From positions 310,001-374,000 of the forward strand of contig NZ_JAFICD010000003.1 of NCBI RefSeq assembly GCF_017833525.1: 64,000 bases of DNA, in the 5' to 3' direction. Positions 17,418 through 26,096 of this stretch are shown in pieces. This DNA comes from Duganella sp. 1411. Its GTDB lineage: Bacteria; Pseudomonadota; Gammaproteobacteria; Burkholderiales; Burkholderiaceae_D. Below the pieces are notes generated by a model that was not told the origin of the DNA, did not search any database, and worked only from the letters and a program-made list of their open reading frames with translations. Both the position numbers and the translations under genes were made by a program. Position 1 is the first letter of the stretch. Each line of letters starts with the position of its first letter.

Positions 17418-18506
17418 TCACTTCAACGCCTTGAAGACATAATCGGTCAGCAGCTTGTCGGTGATCGCGTGCGCCGAGCGCACCTGGAAATTGGTCGTCG
17501 TGACGACCGCCACCATCCGCTGCTCCGGCATGACCACCACTTTGTTGCCGCCGTTCCCCTGCATCATGACCGTACGGTAGGTCTTGCCCTCCTGAGGGAA
17601 GGCCTTGATCCACCACCAATACCCGTAATCGGTGCTATCGTCGACCCGCGCATGCGGCGCCGTCGACTGCCGCACCCACTCGGCCGAGACCACGCGCTTG
17701 CCCCGCCACACGCCACCATCAAGATACAACTGGCCAAGCTTGAGCAGATCGCGGCTGCGCAAAGCCAGGCCGCCGCCGGTCATCGCCGTGCCGTTCGGCG
17801 CGTACTGCCATTGAAGTTTGCTGATGCCCAGTGGATTGAACAGGGTGCGTTGCGCAAATTGGTCGACTTTTTCTCCGGTTGCCTTTTCCAGCAAAGGCCC
17901 CATCAACGTCGGTCCGGCGGTGCAGTAGGAAAAACTGCGGCCGTATGGCGAATCCTGCGGCTTCGGCGTCCACGCCGGGAAGCCCTTGATCGGCAGGTCC
18001 AGCGCGAACTGCGTCCAGTCCTCGATCAGATACATGCTCTCCTCGTTCCCGCGCGAGTATTGGTTTTGATCGTCGCATTCGAGCAGGGAGCTCATACTGA
18101 GCAAGTCTTCGATGGTGATCTTGTCCTTGCGCGGATCGGGATTGCGCTCCGGCCGCTTCTCGGGGAAGAAGGCGAAAACCGGCGCCGCCACGCCGGGCAG
18201 GCTGCCCTGATCGATCGCGATCCCCACCAGCATGTCGGTCACGCTCTTGGTCACCGATCGCGTGTTGCGCAGACCCGCTTCGCCATCGGCGTCGAAGTAG
18301 GCCTCGTACACCAGCTTGCCCTCGCGGGCGATCAGGATGCTGGTGATTTGTTTGAAGTCGCCCTTGCGGACCGCCGCCCCCATCGCTTCGAGCAGCTGCG
18401 TATCCAGGCCGGCGGCCGACGGCGCGGCGAAGTTCCATTCTTCTTCGGCGGCCATGGGGGCTATCGTCACGCCAGCCAACATCAAGCAAACAAAGGTTCT
18501 GCGCAT
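17418..18506 (-). CDS. Secreted serine hydrolase of the class C beta-lactamase/esterase family
   Basis: A 362-residue protein with an N-terminal signal peptide ('MRRTFVCLMLAGVTIAPMAA'). The Ser-x-x-Lys motif is in 'RSVTKSVTD', a Tyr-containing second motif may be 'FSYCTAG', and a C-terminal 'QGNGGNKVVV' segment follows. Family members include class C beta-lactamases, D-aminopeptidases and esterases; the substrate cannot be told from sequence. The start ATG was placed at the signal peptide; the frame runs 20 codons further upstream. It lies downstream of the fused reductase on the same strand, separated by 60 bp, and may or may not belong to that Fur-regulated unit. Confidence 0.8.
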   Translation of the reverse strand: MRRTFVCLMLAGVTIAPMAAEEEWNFAAPSAAGLDTQLLEAMGAAVRKGDFKQITSILIAREGKLVYEAYFDADGEAGLRNTRSVTKSVTDMLVGIAIDQGSLPGVAAPVFAFFPEKRPERNPDPRKDKITIEDLLSMSSLLECDDQNQYSRGNEESMYLIEDWTQFALDLPIKGFPAWTPKPQDSPYGRSFSYCTAGPTLMGPLLEKATGEKVDQFAQRTLFNPLGISKLQWQYAPNGTAMTGGGLALRSRDLLKLGQLYLDGGVWRGKRVVSAEWVRQSTAPHARVDDSTDYGYWWWIKAFPQEGKTYRTVMMQGNGGNKVVVMPEQRMVAVVTTTNFQVRSAHAITDKLLTDYVFKALK

Positions 18507-18566
18507 AAGCCCACCCGTCGTTGAAATCGATGATAAGGCGGCGATCAACTGGCCGCTGTCCGTCAC

Positions 18567-20999
18567 TCAGTATACATCGCGCCGATAGCGGCCCGTCTCG
18601 ATCAGATCGTCGAGCGCGGCGCGGCCGATGATTTCCTCCAGCGCGGCTTCGACACCGCCGGCCATGCCCTGCAGGCTGCCGCAGATATACAGCACCGCGC
18701 CGTCGGCGATCCAGGCGCGCAAGGCGTCGGCTTTGACGCGCATGCGGTCCTGCACATACTCGCCGCCGGCGACATCGCGCGAAAACACCAGATCGAGCTC
18801 CGGCAGGAAGCCGCGCTCGCGGTAATCGCGGATTTCGCCGGCGCAGATGCCGTCGAACTCGCGCTGGCGCTCGCCGAAGATCAGCCAGTTGCGGCGCGCG
18901 CCTTCCCGCACACGCGCGCGCAGATGCGAGCGCAGGCCGGCCATGCCGGAACCGTTGCCGATGTATATGCTTGGCAGCGGCTGCGGATGCGCGTCGAACG
19001 ACGGATTGGCCACCAGCCGCACCCGCACTTCATCACCGAGCGACGCCTGCTCCGTCAGCCAGCCGGAGGCCAGCCCCATGCCCTGCCCGTGCTTCACCTG
19101 ACGCACCAGCAGCTGCATACCGCCGTCCGACGGCAGCGAGGCGAGCGAGTAGCGCCGCGGCGCGACCGCCTGGCGCTGTTCTTCGCTGGCGCCGGCCGGC
19201 GCGTAGTGGCCCGGCCAGATGTCGACCAGCGCGCCCGGCCGCCAGTTGGCGACGGCGCCGGCGTCGTCCGCGCACAGCGTGATTTCATACAGTCCGCCAC
19301 CGATGCTGCCTGGATTGAGCAGTGCGCGCTCCATCAGCCGCCAGCGCGTGTAATCCGATTCCGGCACGGCGGCCGACAGCGCCACCTCGGCGGAGTCGCC
19401 GCCGATCAGCTCACGCAAGGCGTGCGACCAGCGCGCCAGCGCACCGGCGTCGCCGTTGTCGACTTCGATGATCGGATGCAGCGGCCGCGCGCCCATCACG
19501 CGCAGGCGCTGGTCCAGCGTCTGGCCGAAGCCGCAGAACTGCGCGTAATTGCGGTCGCCCAGCGCCAGCACGGCGTACTGCATGTGCGCCAGCTCCTCGG
19601 CCGCCGTTTGCAGCAGGCGGCTGAAGCGGCGCGCGGCGTCCGGCGGTTCGCCCTCGCCGAAGCTGCTGGCGACGAACAACGCGCGGCGGTATTTGCCCAG
19701 CTGCGGCGGCGTCAGTTTTTCCAGCGAGTGCACGTGCACCGGCACGCCGGCCTTCTGCAAGGCCGCCGCGCTTTGCAGCGCCAGCCGCTCGGCCTGGCCG
19801 GTCTGGCTGGCGTAGGCCATCAACACCGGATCGAGCCCCGCGTCGGCGACGCCCGCGCCGGCGGCGAAACGCGCGCGCTCCGCCTGCGCCACGCGCTTCT
19901 GCCGGCGACGCTTCAGATACAGCATCCAGCCGGTGATGGCGAAGCCCGGCAGCGCAAGGCTGGTGAAGAACATGAACAACCGGCCGGGCAGGCCGAAATA
20001 AGTCCCCATGTGCAGCGGATAGATCGTCGACTGCGCGCGGGCACCGGCCGTCATGTCCTTATACGGCTCGTTCTTGACGATGGCGCCGGTCTGCTGGTTG
20101 ATCGACATGCGGCCGCGCGCGCGCACGTGCGGCGCGTCCTTGGCCACCCACAGGATCTGGATCGGCTGCGTGGCGCGTTCCGGCGGCCGCAGGAAGGCCA
20201 TCTTCCAGTTCGGGGCGTTGTGCTCGAAGGTGGCCCAGGTCGCGCCCAGGTCCGCGGCCGGTTCGGCCGCGCGCGGCGGCTTGGCGCCTTTCGGTTTCGG
20301 CGCCGTCGCCATGCGCGGCGGCCGGCTCGTGCCCAGCCAGCCATCGACCGTGTCGCGCACCACGTCGAAGCTCCAGTACAAGCCGGTGAGCGTGAAGACG
20401 ACATAAGCGATCAGCGACCAGGTGCCCGCCACCGAATGCAGCCCCCACAGGAACGAGCGGCCCTTCAGGCGCGTGTCGAAGGTCAGCCAGGTGCGCCAGT
20501 CGAACACGCGGCGCGGCCAGCGCAGATACAGGCCGCTGAGCGATAAGCCCAGCAGGCAAATCGCCAGGATGCCCAGCACGATTCGGCCGACGTCGCGCGG
20601 CAGCAGCAGGTGCCGGTGCAGCAGTTCCACCCATTCGAAGGCTTCGTTGAAGCGCAAGGGCGGCAGCAGCGCGCCGGTGTAGGGATTGAGATAAATCGTT
20701 TCGCCGCGCTCCTCGCCTGGCGCCGGCGCCAGCGTCACGCGCGCGGTGGTACCCGGTTCGGTGTACACGATGATGCCGGTGATACGCGCTTGCGGGTGCA
20801 GCAGCTTGGCCGCCTGCGCGACCTGCGGCGGCGCCAGCACCGGCGCCGATTCCACCGGCACATTCAGCACGCCCGGGTTGATCAGGTCCAGCAGTTCCTC
20901 GCGAAACGCGAGGATGGCGCCGGTGAGCCCGATCAGGATCAGGATCGTGCCGGCGGTGATGCCGACAAACCAGTGCAGCTGGAACCAGAGCTTTTTCAC
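18567..20999 (-). CDS. PepSY membrane domain fused to CysJ-like flavodoxin/NADPH reductase
   Basis: An 810-residue inner-membrane protein predicted to pass electrons from NADPH to a periplasmic ferric-siderophore or related acceptor. Residues 1 to about 375 form a PepSY_TM (PiuB-type) region with helices near 10-32, 140-162, 190-212 and 345-365. Residues about 395-530 are a flavodoxin domain ('MAYASQTGQAERLA'). Residues about 560-810 are a ferredoxin-NADP reductase module ('RRYSLASLPSDG', 'YIGNGSGMAGLRSHL') ending in 'YRRDVY', like CysJ. The GTG start overlaps the receptor's TGA stop (GTGA), so it is in an operon with the receptor and under the same Fur box. Confidence 0.88.
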   Translation of the reverse strand: MKKLWFQLHWFVGITAGTILILIGLTGAILAFREELLDLINPGVLNVPVESAPVLAPPQVAQAAKLLHPQARITGIIVYTEPGTTARVTLAPAPGEERGETIYLNPYTGALLPPLRFNEAFEWVELLHRHLLLPRDVGRIVLGILAICLLGLSLSGLYLRWPRRVFDWRTWLTFDTRLKGRSFLWGLHSVAGTWSLIAYVVFTLTGLYWSFDVVRDTVDGWLGTSRPPRMATAPKPKGAKPPRAAEPAADLGATWATFEHNAPNWKMAFLRPPERATQPIQILWVAKDAPHVRARGRMSINQQTGAIVKNEPYKDMTAGARAQSTIYPLHMGTYFGLPGRLFMFFTSLALPGFAITGWMLYLKRRRQKRVAQAERARFAAGAGVADAGLDPVLMAYASQTGQAERLALQSAAALQKAGVPVHVHSLEKLTPPQLGKYRRALFVASSFGEGEPPDAARRFSRLLQTAAEELAHMQYAVLALGDRNYAQFCGFGQTLDQRLRVMGARPLHPIIEVDNGDAGALARWSHALRELIGGDSAEVALSAAVPESDYTRWRLMERALLNPGSIGGGLYEITLCADDAGAVANWRPGALVDIWPGHYAPAGASEEQRQAVAPRRYSLASLPSDGGMQLLVRQVKHGQGMGLASGWLTEQASLGDEVRVRLVANPSFDAHPQPLPSIYIGNGSGMAGLRSHLRARVREGARRNWLIFGERQREFDGICAGEIRDYRERGFLPELDLVFSRDVAGGEYVQDRMRVKADALRAWIADGAVLYICGSLQGMAGGVEAALEEIIGRAALDDLIETGRYRRDVY

Positions 21000-23131
21000 A
21001 GATCGACCTTCACGCCCACTTTGATCAGGCGCGGCGCGCCGGAGCTCAGGCGCGTGCCAGCGCCGGCCCAGTACTCCTTGCCGCCCGCGTTCTCCACGTT
21101 GAGCTGAACGCTGGTGCGCTTGCCCATCACCGTCGTCACATACCGGCCGCCGGCGCTAAACAGCGTGACGCCACCGAGGAAGGCCTGGTTCAAATCGTTG
21201 ACCGGACGGCTGCCGGTGTAATACGCGCCGCCGTTGAACGACAGGCCGGGCACCGCGTCGAGTTCATACGACAGGAAGGCGCTGGCGGTGCGCTTGGCGG
21301 CGTTTTCCGGCAGCTTGCCGTTGTAGGCGGCGCCGATGTGGCGGAATTCCGGATCGATGAACTGGGCCGAGGTTTGCCACGACAGCTGGCGCGTCAACCT
21401 GCCCTGGGTGGACAGCTCCAGGCCACGGAAGTGCTGCTCGCCGTCGGCGCTGTAGATGTTGGCGGCGTTGGTGTAGTAGCCGGGACGATTGATCTCGAAC
21501 AGCGACGCCTGCACCAGCGTGCCGCCGGCGCCCGGCATGCGCCAGCGCGCGCCCAGCTCCTTCTGGCGGCTCACGCCCGGCGCCAGGCGCTCGTTGGCGT
21601 TGGCGGTGCCGGTCGGCGCGGTCTCGCCCTCCTCCAGCCCCTGCGAACCGGACACGTAGAACGACAAGTCGTCGGTGTACTTGTAGATCAGCGCCGCCAG
21701 CGGCGTGGTTTTGCTCACGTCGTAGTGGTTGGTGCCCTGGTCGCTCTTGTACTTCACGGCGCGCACGCCGGCCACCACCTGCCACTGCGGCGACAACGTC
21801 ATGCGGTCGATTGCGTAGGCGCCCGAGTCGCGCGTCTCCAGCCCGGCGGTGGTCGGCGTGGACGGATAAGCGCCGACGGTGTAGCTGGTGATCGGCGTCG
21901 GGTTGTATAAATTCTGCGACGGGATCGTGTAGGTGGCTTGGTAGATCGGGTCCTGTCCCTTGTCGGTACGGTTGACGCCCAAAGTAAGGTCGTGCTGGAC
22001 CGGACCGGTGCTCACCGTGCCCGCCAGTTCCCCACGCAGCATGGTCGAATCGAGCACGCTGTGCTGCAGGTTGCCGGTGATGCGGCCGGCGCCGGTGGCG
22101 ATCGCCGCGTTGTTCGTGAAGCGGAAGATCGCCAGCGCGCGATCGCGCGCCGTTTCCGAGTGGCCGCCTTCGACGGTCAGCACCCAATTGTCGCTCAGCG
22201 CGTAGTCGGCGCGCAGCGAGGCGTTTTTGGTCTCGGTCTGGAACTTGGCCCAGTCCGGGCCGACCAGGCGCTTGGGGTCGACCGTGGCCGGCAAGGTGAT
22301 GACGCCATTGACGGCGGTCGGCAAGGTGATGCCCACCTGCTCGGTGACGCGGCGCTTGTCGTATTCCAGATCGGCCGCCAGGCGCAGGCGCGCATTGACG
22401 CGCCAATCCAGCGCCGCCGAGACGAAGCGGCGGTTGCCGTTGCCGACATCGTCCAGATAGCTGCCCAAGGTGCCGCCGGCGGCGTTGACGCGCACGCCGA
22501 CCTGCTGCTGCTCGCCGAAGCGGCGCGCGACGTCGGCGGTGGCGACGGCCGTGCCGTTCTGGTCGACCGTCATGCCCACCGTGGTGACGGGCGTGGCGCC
22601 GGCGCGCTTGGTGACGAAGTTGACCACGCCGGCCGGCGACGTGAAGCCGTAGTACAGCGCGGTGGCGCCCTTCAATACTTCGACACGCTCCTTGTCCTCC
22701 ATCGGCACCTGGCCGAAATTCATGATCGGCAGCGAACCGTTGAGCCGATAATTGGTGCGGTTTTCCACGGCGATGCCACGGATGACCAGCTGGTCCCAGG
22801 TCTCGCCACCGTTTTGCTGGCGCGTGACGCCGGCGGTATTGCGCACCGCGTCGTACAAGCCGCCGGCCGCCTGCAGCTCCAGCACCTCGCGCGTGACGAC
22901 GTTGACGGTCGACGGCACTTCCATGATGTCGGCGCCGCGGAAGCTGCCCGCTTCCACCGTCGTCGGCGCGAAGCCGTCGGCCCGCGCCGCCGTCACCTTG
23001 ACGGTCTGCAGGATTTTTTCATCGGCCTGCTGCGCCAGCGCGGCGCCCGGGAAAGCGGCGCACAGCGCGAGGTAAAGCGGAAGCAAACTGGGACCACGGC
23101 GGAACTGGGACATGAATGGACGGGAAGGCAT
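20996..23131 (-). CDS. TonB-dependent ferric-siderophore receptor
   Basis: Outer-membrane receptor of 711 residues. It has a signal peptide (cleavage near 'AALAQQA', about residue 34), a plug domain ('VPSTVNVVTREVLELQAAGGLYDAVRNTAGVT...RGIAVENRTNYRLNG...VEVLKGATALYYG.TSPAGVVNFVTKR'), and a 22-strand-barrel-type C-terminus ('QLNVENAGGKEYWAG...GVKVDL'). The plug is that of siderophore receptors of the FhuA/FpvA/FoxA group. There is no secretin or signalling extension. It is preceded by a near-perfect Fur box 30 bp upstream and overlaps the PepSY reductase gene. The ligand is unknown. Confidence 0.93.
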   Translation of the reverse strand: MPSRPFMSQFRRGPSLLPLYLALCAAFPGAALAQQADEKILQTVKVTAARADGFAPTTVEAGSFRGADIMEVPSTVNVVTREVLELQAAGGLYDAVRNTAGVTRQQNGGETWDQLVIRGIAVENRTNYRLNGSLPIMNFGQVPMEDKERVEVLKGATALYYGFTSPAGVVNFVTKRAGATPVTTVGMTVDQNGTAVATADVARRFGEQQQVGVRVNAAGGTLGSYLDDVGNGNRRFVSAALDWRVNARLRLAADLEYDKRRVTEQVGITLPTAVNGVITLPATVDPKRLVGPDWAKFQTETKNASLRADYALSDNWVLTVEGGHSETARDRALAIFRFTNNAAIATGAGRITGNLQHSVLDSTMLRGELAGTVSTGPVQHDLTLGVNRTDKGQDPIYQATYTIPSQNLYNPTPITSYTVGAYPSTPTTAGLETRDSGAYAIDRMTLSPQWQVVAGVRAVKYKSDQGTNHYDVSKTTPLAALIYKYTDDLSFYVSGSQGLEEGETAPTGTANANERLAPGVSRQKELGARWRMPGAGGTLVQASLFEINRPGYYTNAANIYSADGEQHFRGLELSTQGRLTRQLSWQTSAQFIDPEFRHIGAAYNGKLPENAAKRTASAFLSYELDAVPGLSFNGGAYYTGSRPVNDLNQAFLGGVTLFSAGGRYVTTVMGKRTSVQLNVENAGGKEYWAGAGTRLSSGAPRLIKVGVKVDL

Positions 23132-23160
23132 CGAATTGAAAGGATGCCGTCATTTTACTC

Positions 23161-23179
23161 GATAATGAGAATGATTATC
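23161..23179. promoter_or_regulatory. Fur box upstream of the TonB receptor
   Basis: GATAATGAGAATGATTATC matches the 19-bp Fur consensus GATAATGATAATCATTATC at 17 positions. It lies 30-48 bp upstream of the receptor start and touches the last codon of the BlaR1-like gene. It predicts iron repression of the receptor-reductase operon. Confidence 0.88.
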
Positions 23180-24956
23180 AATTCCCCTCGATCCGGTCCA
23201 GGCGCGCCGGCAGTTCGCGCAGCACGGCGTCGCGCGCGCGCGGGCCGCCGGCGTCATCCTGCCTGCGGTCCAGCACCAGATGCGCGAACACCACGGTGCG
23301 CCCGCCCTTGCTGGCCCAGCCGACATACCACCCGTACTGCAACTCGCCGCCTTCGCCGCCATCCACGCGCACCGGCGAGGCGGTTCCGGTTTTCCCCTGG
23401 ACGGTCCAGCCGTTGGCCAAGGTCACCGGCGCCATGATGCGCGATGTCATGTCATAGGCCCGCAGCGACAGCGGCAGTTCGCGCCGCACCATCTTGCGCA
23501 GAAAATCCACCTGCTCGAGCGGCGAAATCTTCAGGCTCGAGCCGACCCAGGACAGCGACAGGCCGTTGTCCTTGCCGGCGTCGCCCGAGAGGTCGCGGTT
23601 GCCGTAACCGAAGCTGTCGATGTAGCGCTGGAAGCGCTCCGCGCCCAGCGCCGCCGTCACCTGCTGCGCGAACCACAGCACCGAGTTCTTGAACCATAGC
23701 GTCGGATCGGTGTCCTGCCGCCACGAGTCGTTGTAGTCGGTGTAGCCGTCCTTGAACGGCATCCTCGGCGTGTGCGCGTCGGTCAGTATGCCGCTGTCGT
23801 AGCCCATCAGGCTGACGACGATGTTGAACGTCGACGCCGGCGTCGCGCGCTCGTCGCAGCGGCCTTCGCGCGCCAGCGTGGCGCCGCTGGCCACGTCGGC
23901 CATCGCCAGGCAGCTGAACGGCTGGCGCGGCGCGGCCGCCGACTGCGGATCGATGCGCCAGGCCAGCGCCGGCTGAAACGCCAGCGTGCCGACGACGATG
24001 CCGGCCAGGCCGGCCAGCGCCGCCAACCGCAGCCACAGCGAGCGTCCCGCCGCGGACGGCGCGCGTATGAAGCCGATGCGGGCGGCCAGCTGGCGCGCGC
24101 CGGCGCTGCCGAAAGCGAGCGCCGTCTCCATCCCCGCCCCCTGCATCTTGAGCTGCGCCAGCAGCGCCGCCGCGTAGGCCTTGCGCTGGGCCGGCGGACG
24201 GCCGCGCAGCACCTCGCGGTCGCAGCCCAGCTCCTGCGCCCACGACAGCCGCCCGCGCAGCAGCCGCATGAAGGGATTGAACCAGAACAGCGTTTGCAGC
24301 AGCAGGCCGGCGCCGAGCCATTGCAAGTCGCGCCGCCGCAAATGCGTCATCTCGTGCTCGATCATCATTTGCCGCTGCAGGGGATCGAAGCCGCGCAGAT
24401 GCCCGGGCAGCAGCAGGCGGGCGCGGAAAAACCCGTACAACATCGGCGAGATCGGCGCGTCCACTTCGATCACTTCGGCGCCGCCGGCCAGCGCGCCGGG
24501 AATCCGGCGTCCCGCCGCCGACAGCCCGCGCAGGAAACGTCCCGCGTTCAGCAGCCGCAGCGCGGCCCAGCCCAGGCCCGACAGATACACCACCAGCCAC
24601 GCGCCGGCGCCGACGGCCAGCCATGAACGCGTGGCCGGCCGCACGTCCGTGGTCCACTCGTCGCCGGTCGCGACGATCGACGGCATCGGCTTGGCCGGCG
24701 CGGCGGCGGCGGACGTGGCCGGATTCGGCAATTCGATGCGCGGCACCACGCGCAGCCGTTCGCTGTGCGGCAGCAGGATCACCAGGAAAGCGGCGGCCAC
24801 CGTGGCCTGCCCCAGCAACCACAGCGACCGTTGCGCCGCCAGGCCCGGCCAGCGCCGGCTCAACACCGCCAGCATGGCCCACACGACCAGGCCGGCGGCC
24901 AGGCTGCCGGCGCACGCCAGCAGAAACCGGCAAATCAGCAGCTCGTCAAAGCTCAT
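23178..24956 (-). CDS. BlaR1-like sensor: M56 metallopeptidase with class D beta-lactamase-like domain
   Basis: A 592-residue membrane protein. The N-terminal half is an M56 (BlaR1/MecR1) peptidase with membrane helices near 8-32, 43-63, 112-134 and 308-330, and the zinc motif HEMTH (201-205). The C-terminal half (about 345-592) is a class D beta-lactamase/BlaR1 sensor domain with Tyr451-Gly-Asn453 and Lys522-Thr-Gly524. The nucleophile motif reads Ser375-Thr-Phe-Asn378: the Lys that is carbamylated in BlaR1 and OXA enzymes is Asn here. 'SVL' (425-427) stands in for Ser-x-Val. The start overlaps the blaI stop in an ATGA. Predicted to sense a beta-lactam or cell-wall signal and inactivate BlaI, but the acylation chemistry may be altered. 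Confidence 0.85.
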   Translation of the reverse strand: MSFDELLICRFLLACAGSLAAGLVVWAMLAVLSRRWPGLAAQRSLWLLGQATVAAAFLVILLPHSERLRVVPRIELPNPATSAAAAPAKPMPSIVATGDEWTTDVRPATRSWLAVGAGAWLVVYLSGLGWAALRLLNAGRFLRGLSAAGRRIPGALAGGAEVIEVDAPISPMLYGFFRARLLLPGHLRGFDPLQRQMMIEHEMTHLRRRDLQWLGAGLLLQTLFWFNPFMRLLRGRLSWAQELGCDREVLRGRPPAQRKAYAAALLAQLKMQGAGMETALAFGSAGARQLAARIGFIRAPSAAGRSLWLRLAALAGLAGIVVGTLAFQPALAWRIDPQSAAAPRQPFSCLAMADVASGATLAREGRCDERATPASTFNIVVSLMGYDSGILTDAHTPRMPFKDGYTDYNDSWRQDTDPTLWFKNSVLWFAQQVTAALGAERFQRYIDSFGYGNRDLSGDAGKDNGLSLSWVGSSLKISPLEQVDFLRKMVRRELPLSLRAYDMTSRIMAPVTLANGWTVQGKTGTASPVRVDGGEGGELQYGWYVGWASKGGRTVVFAHLVLDRRQDDAGGPRARDAVLRELPARLDRIEGN

Positions 24957-25330
24957 GGCGTTGGCTCGTCGGGCCAGTCCTTCAGCAACTGTTCGAGCTG
25001 GGCCAGCTCGTCGTCGTCGACCAGCTTGCTGCCGGTGAACATATTCACGGGCAAGGGCCCGTCCATCTCCATCACCCGCTGGCCGAAATCGCGCGCGAAC
25101 GCGGCCAAGGTGCCGACCTTCTCCAGCACCGCCGTATAGACCAGCACGCCGTGCACGGTGTGCTGGCTCAGCGAGCCCTTGTCCAGCATGCGTTCCAGCG
25201 TCTTGCGGGTCGACGAGAATGACCAGCCGAGCTCGTCTTCTATCTGCTGGTGGATTTCGCGCGCGCTCAGCGGCTGCTGCTTCCACAGCGCTTTGAGCAC
25301 GGTCAGTTCGGTTATCGAGGGGATGGTCAT
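24953..25330 (-). CDS. blaI: BlaI/MecI-family transcriptional repressor
   Basis: A 125-residue winged-helix repressor ('SITELTVLKALWKQQPLSAREIHQQI', 'SSTRKTLERMLDKGSLSQHTVHGVLVYTAVL') with the C-terminal dimerization segment typical of BlaI/MecI. The start ATG is preceded by AAAGG; ten further upstream codons are in frame but would lie across the leader. It is followed by and overlaps the BlaR1-like gene. An inverted repeat between the -35 and -10 of its promoter suggests autoregulation. No conventional beta-lactamase is immediately linked. Confidence 0.9.
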   Translation of the reverse strand: MTIPSITELTVLKALWKQQPLSAREIHQQIEDELGWSFSSTRKTLERMLDKGSLSQHTVHGVLVYTAVLEKVGTLAAFARDFGQRVMEMDGPLPVNMFTGSKLVDDDELAQLEQLLKDWPDEPTP

Positions 25331-25358
25331 GGCGGCCTTTCGTGTGACGGTTGACACC

Positions 25359-25388
25359 ATTGTGCGACCTTCGTCGCAATTCCGTCAA
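25359..25388 (-). promoter_or_regulatory. blaI promoter with internal operator
   Basis: On the minus strand, TTGACG (25383-25388) and CACAAT (25359-25364) are separated by 18 bp. The inverted repeat TGCGAC-N4-GTCGCA (25363-25378) fills the spacer and touches the -10. This is a typical place for repressor binding. Confidence 0.55.
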
Positions 25389-25422
25389 CGCACCCCGTCA
25401 AAAATATTTTCTAAAATCGCTT

Positions 25423-25535
25423 GCTATTAGATAGCGCACTATGTATAGTTCTCACATCGGCGCTGCAAACGGCAGCGAAGCGTAGTAGATTAGCAAGCTG
25501 TCGCGCCACCTGGTAGATCGCTAGCGATTAGATAG
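25423..25535. promoter_or_regulatory. Candidate operators upstream of ohr
   Basis: GCTATTAGATAGC (25423-25435) is an inverted repeat. ATCGCTAGCGAT (25517-25528) is a perfect palindrome running into another ATTAGATAG (25527-25535). The shared ATTAGATAG words, 104 bp apart, suggest a paired site for an OhrR/MarR-type regulator; no ohrR gene is adjacent. Confidence 0.4.
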
Positions 25536-25594
25536 TTTGTTAGATTTGTAGTCCAACGATTTGCACTTCAACTTAACTGAAAAAGGAATTCATC

Positions 25595-26020
25595 ATGTCG
25601 ATCGAAAAAGTACTGTACCGCGCCACTGCAAAAGCCACCGGCGGCCGTGAAGGCAAAGCCGTCTCCTCCGACGGCGTGCTGGACGTCAAGCTGACCACGC
25701 CGAAAGAACTCGGCGGCGCCGGCGCGGTCGGCACCAACCCGGAACAGCTGTTCGCGGCCGGCTACTCGGCCTGCTTCCTGGGCGCGCTCAAGTTCGTCAG
25801 CGGCCGTGACAAGATCGCCCTGCCGGCGGACGTGTCGATCGAAGGCACGGTCGGCATCGGCGCCATCCCCACCGGTTTCGGCATCGAAGTCGAACTGAAA
25901 ATCGCGCTGCCGGGCATGGACCGCGACGCCGCGCAAAAACTGGTCGACGCCGCGCATATCGTGTGCCCTTACTCGAACGCCACCCGTGGCAACATCGACG
26001 TGACCTTGACCATCCAGTAA
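25595..26020 (+). CDS. ohr: Organic hydroperoxide resistance protein Ohr
   Basis: A thiol peroxidase of the OsmC/Ohr family that reduces organic hydroperoxides in the cytoplasm, usually with lipoyl-dependent recycling. The 141-residue length is standard. The reactive cysteines Cys60 ('GYSACFLGAL') and Cys124 ('AHIVCPYSNATRGN') are present, as is the N-terminal 'VLYRATAKATGGREGKAVSSDG' of the Ohr (not OsmC) subgroup. AAAAGGA precedes the ATG. A GC-rich hairpin terminator follows. Confidence 0.95.
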   Translation: MSIEKVLYRATAKATGGREGKAVSSDGVLDVKLTTPKELGGAGAVGTNPEQLFAAGYSACFLGALKFVSGRDKIALPADVSIEGTVGIGAIPTGFGIEVELKIALPGMDRDAAQKLVDAAHIVCPYSNATRGNIDVTLTIQ

Positions 26021-26028
26021 TCGGTCCC

Positions 26029-26057
26029 GGGCCGGCGCCCTCCAGCGCCGGCCCTTT
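26029..26057 (+). terminator. Intrinsic terminator after ohr
   Basis: A 10-bp perfect stem GGGCCGGCGC / GCGCCGGCCC with a six-base loop is followed by TTT. The U-tract is short but the stem is very stable. Confidence 0.65.
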
Positions 26058-26096
26058 GTATTACAATCGTCGCTCCTTCTTCTAGCGAGACACGCA

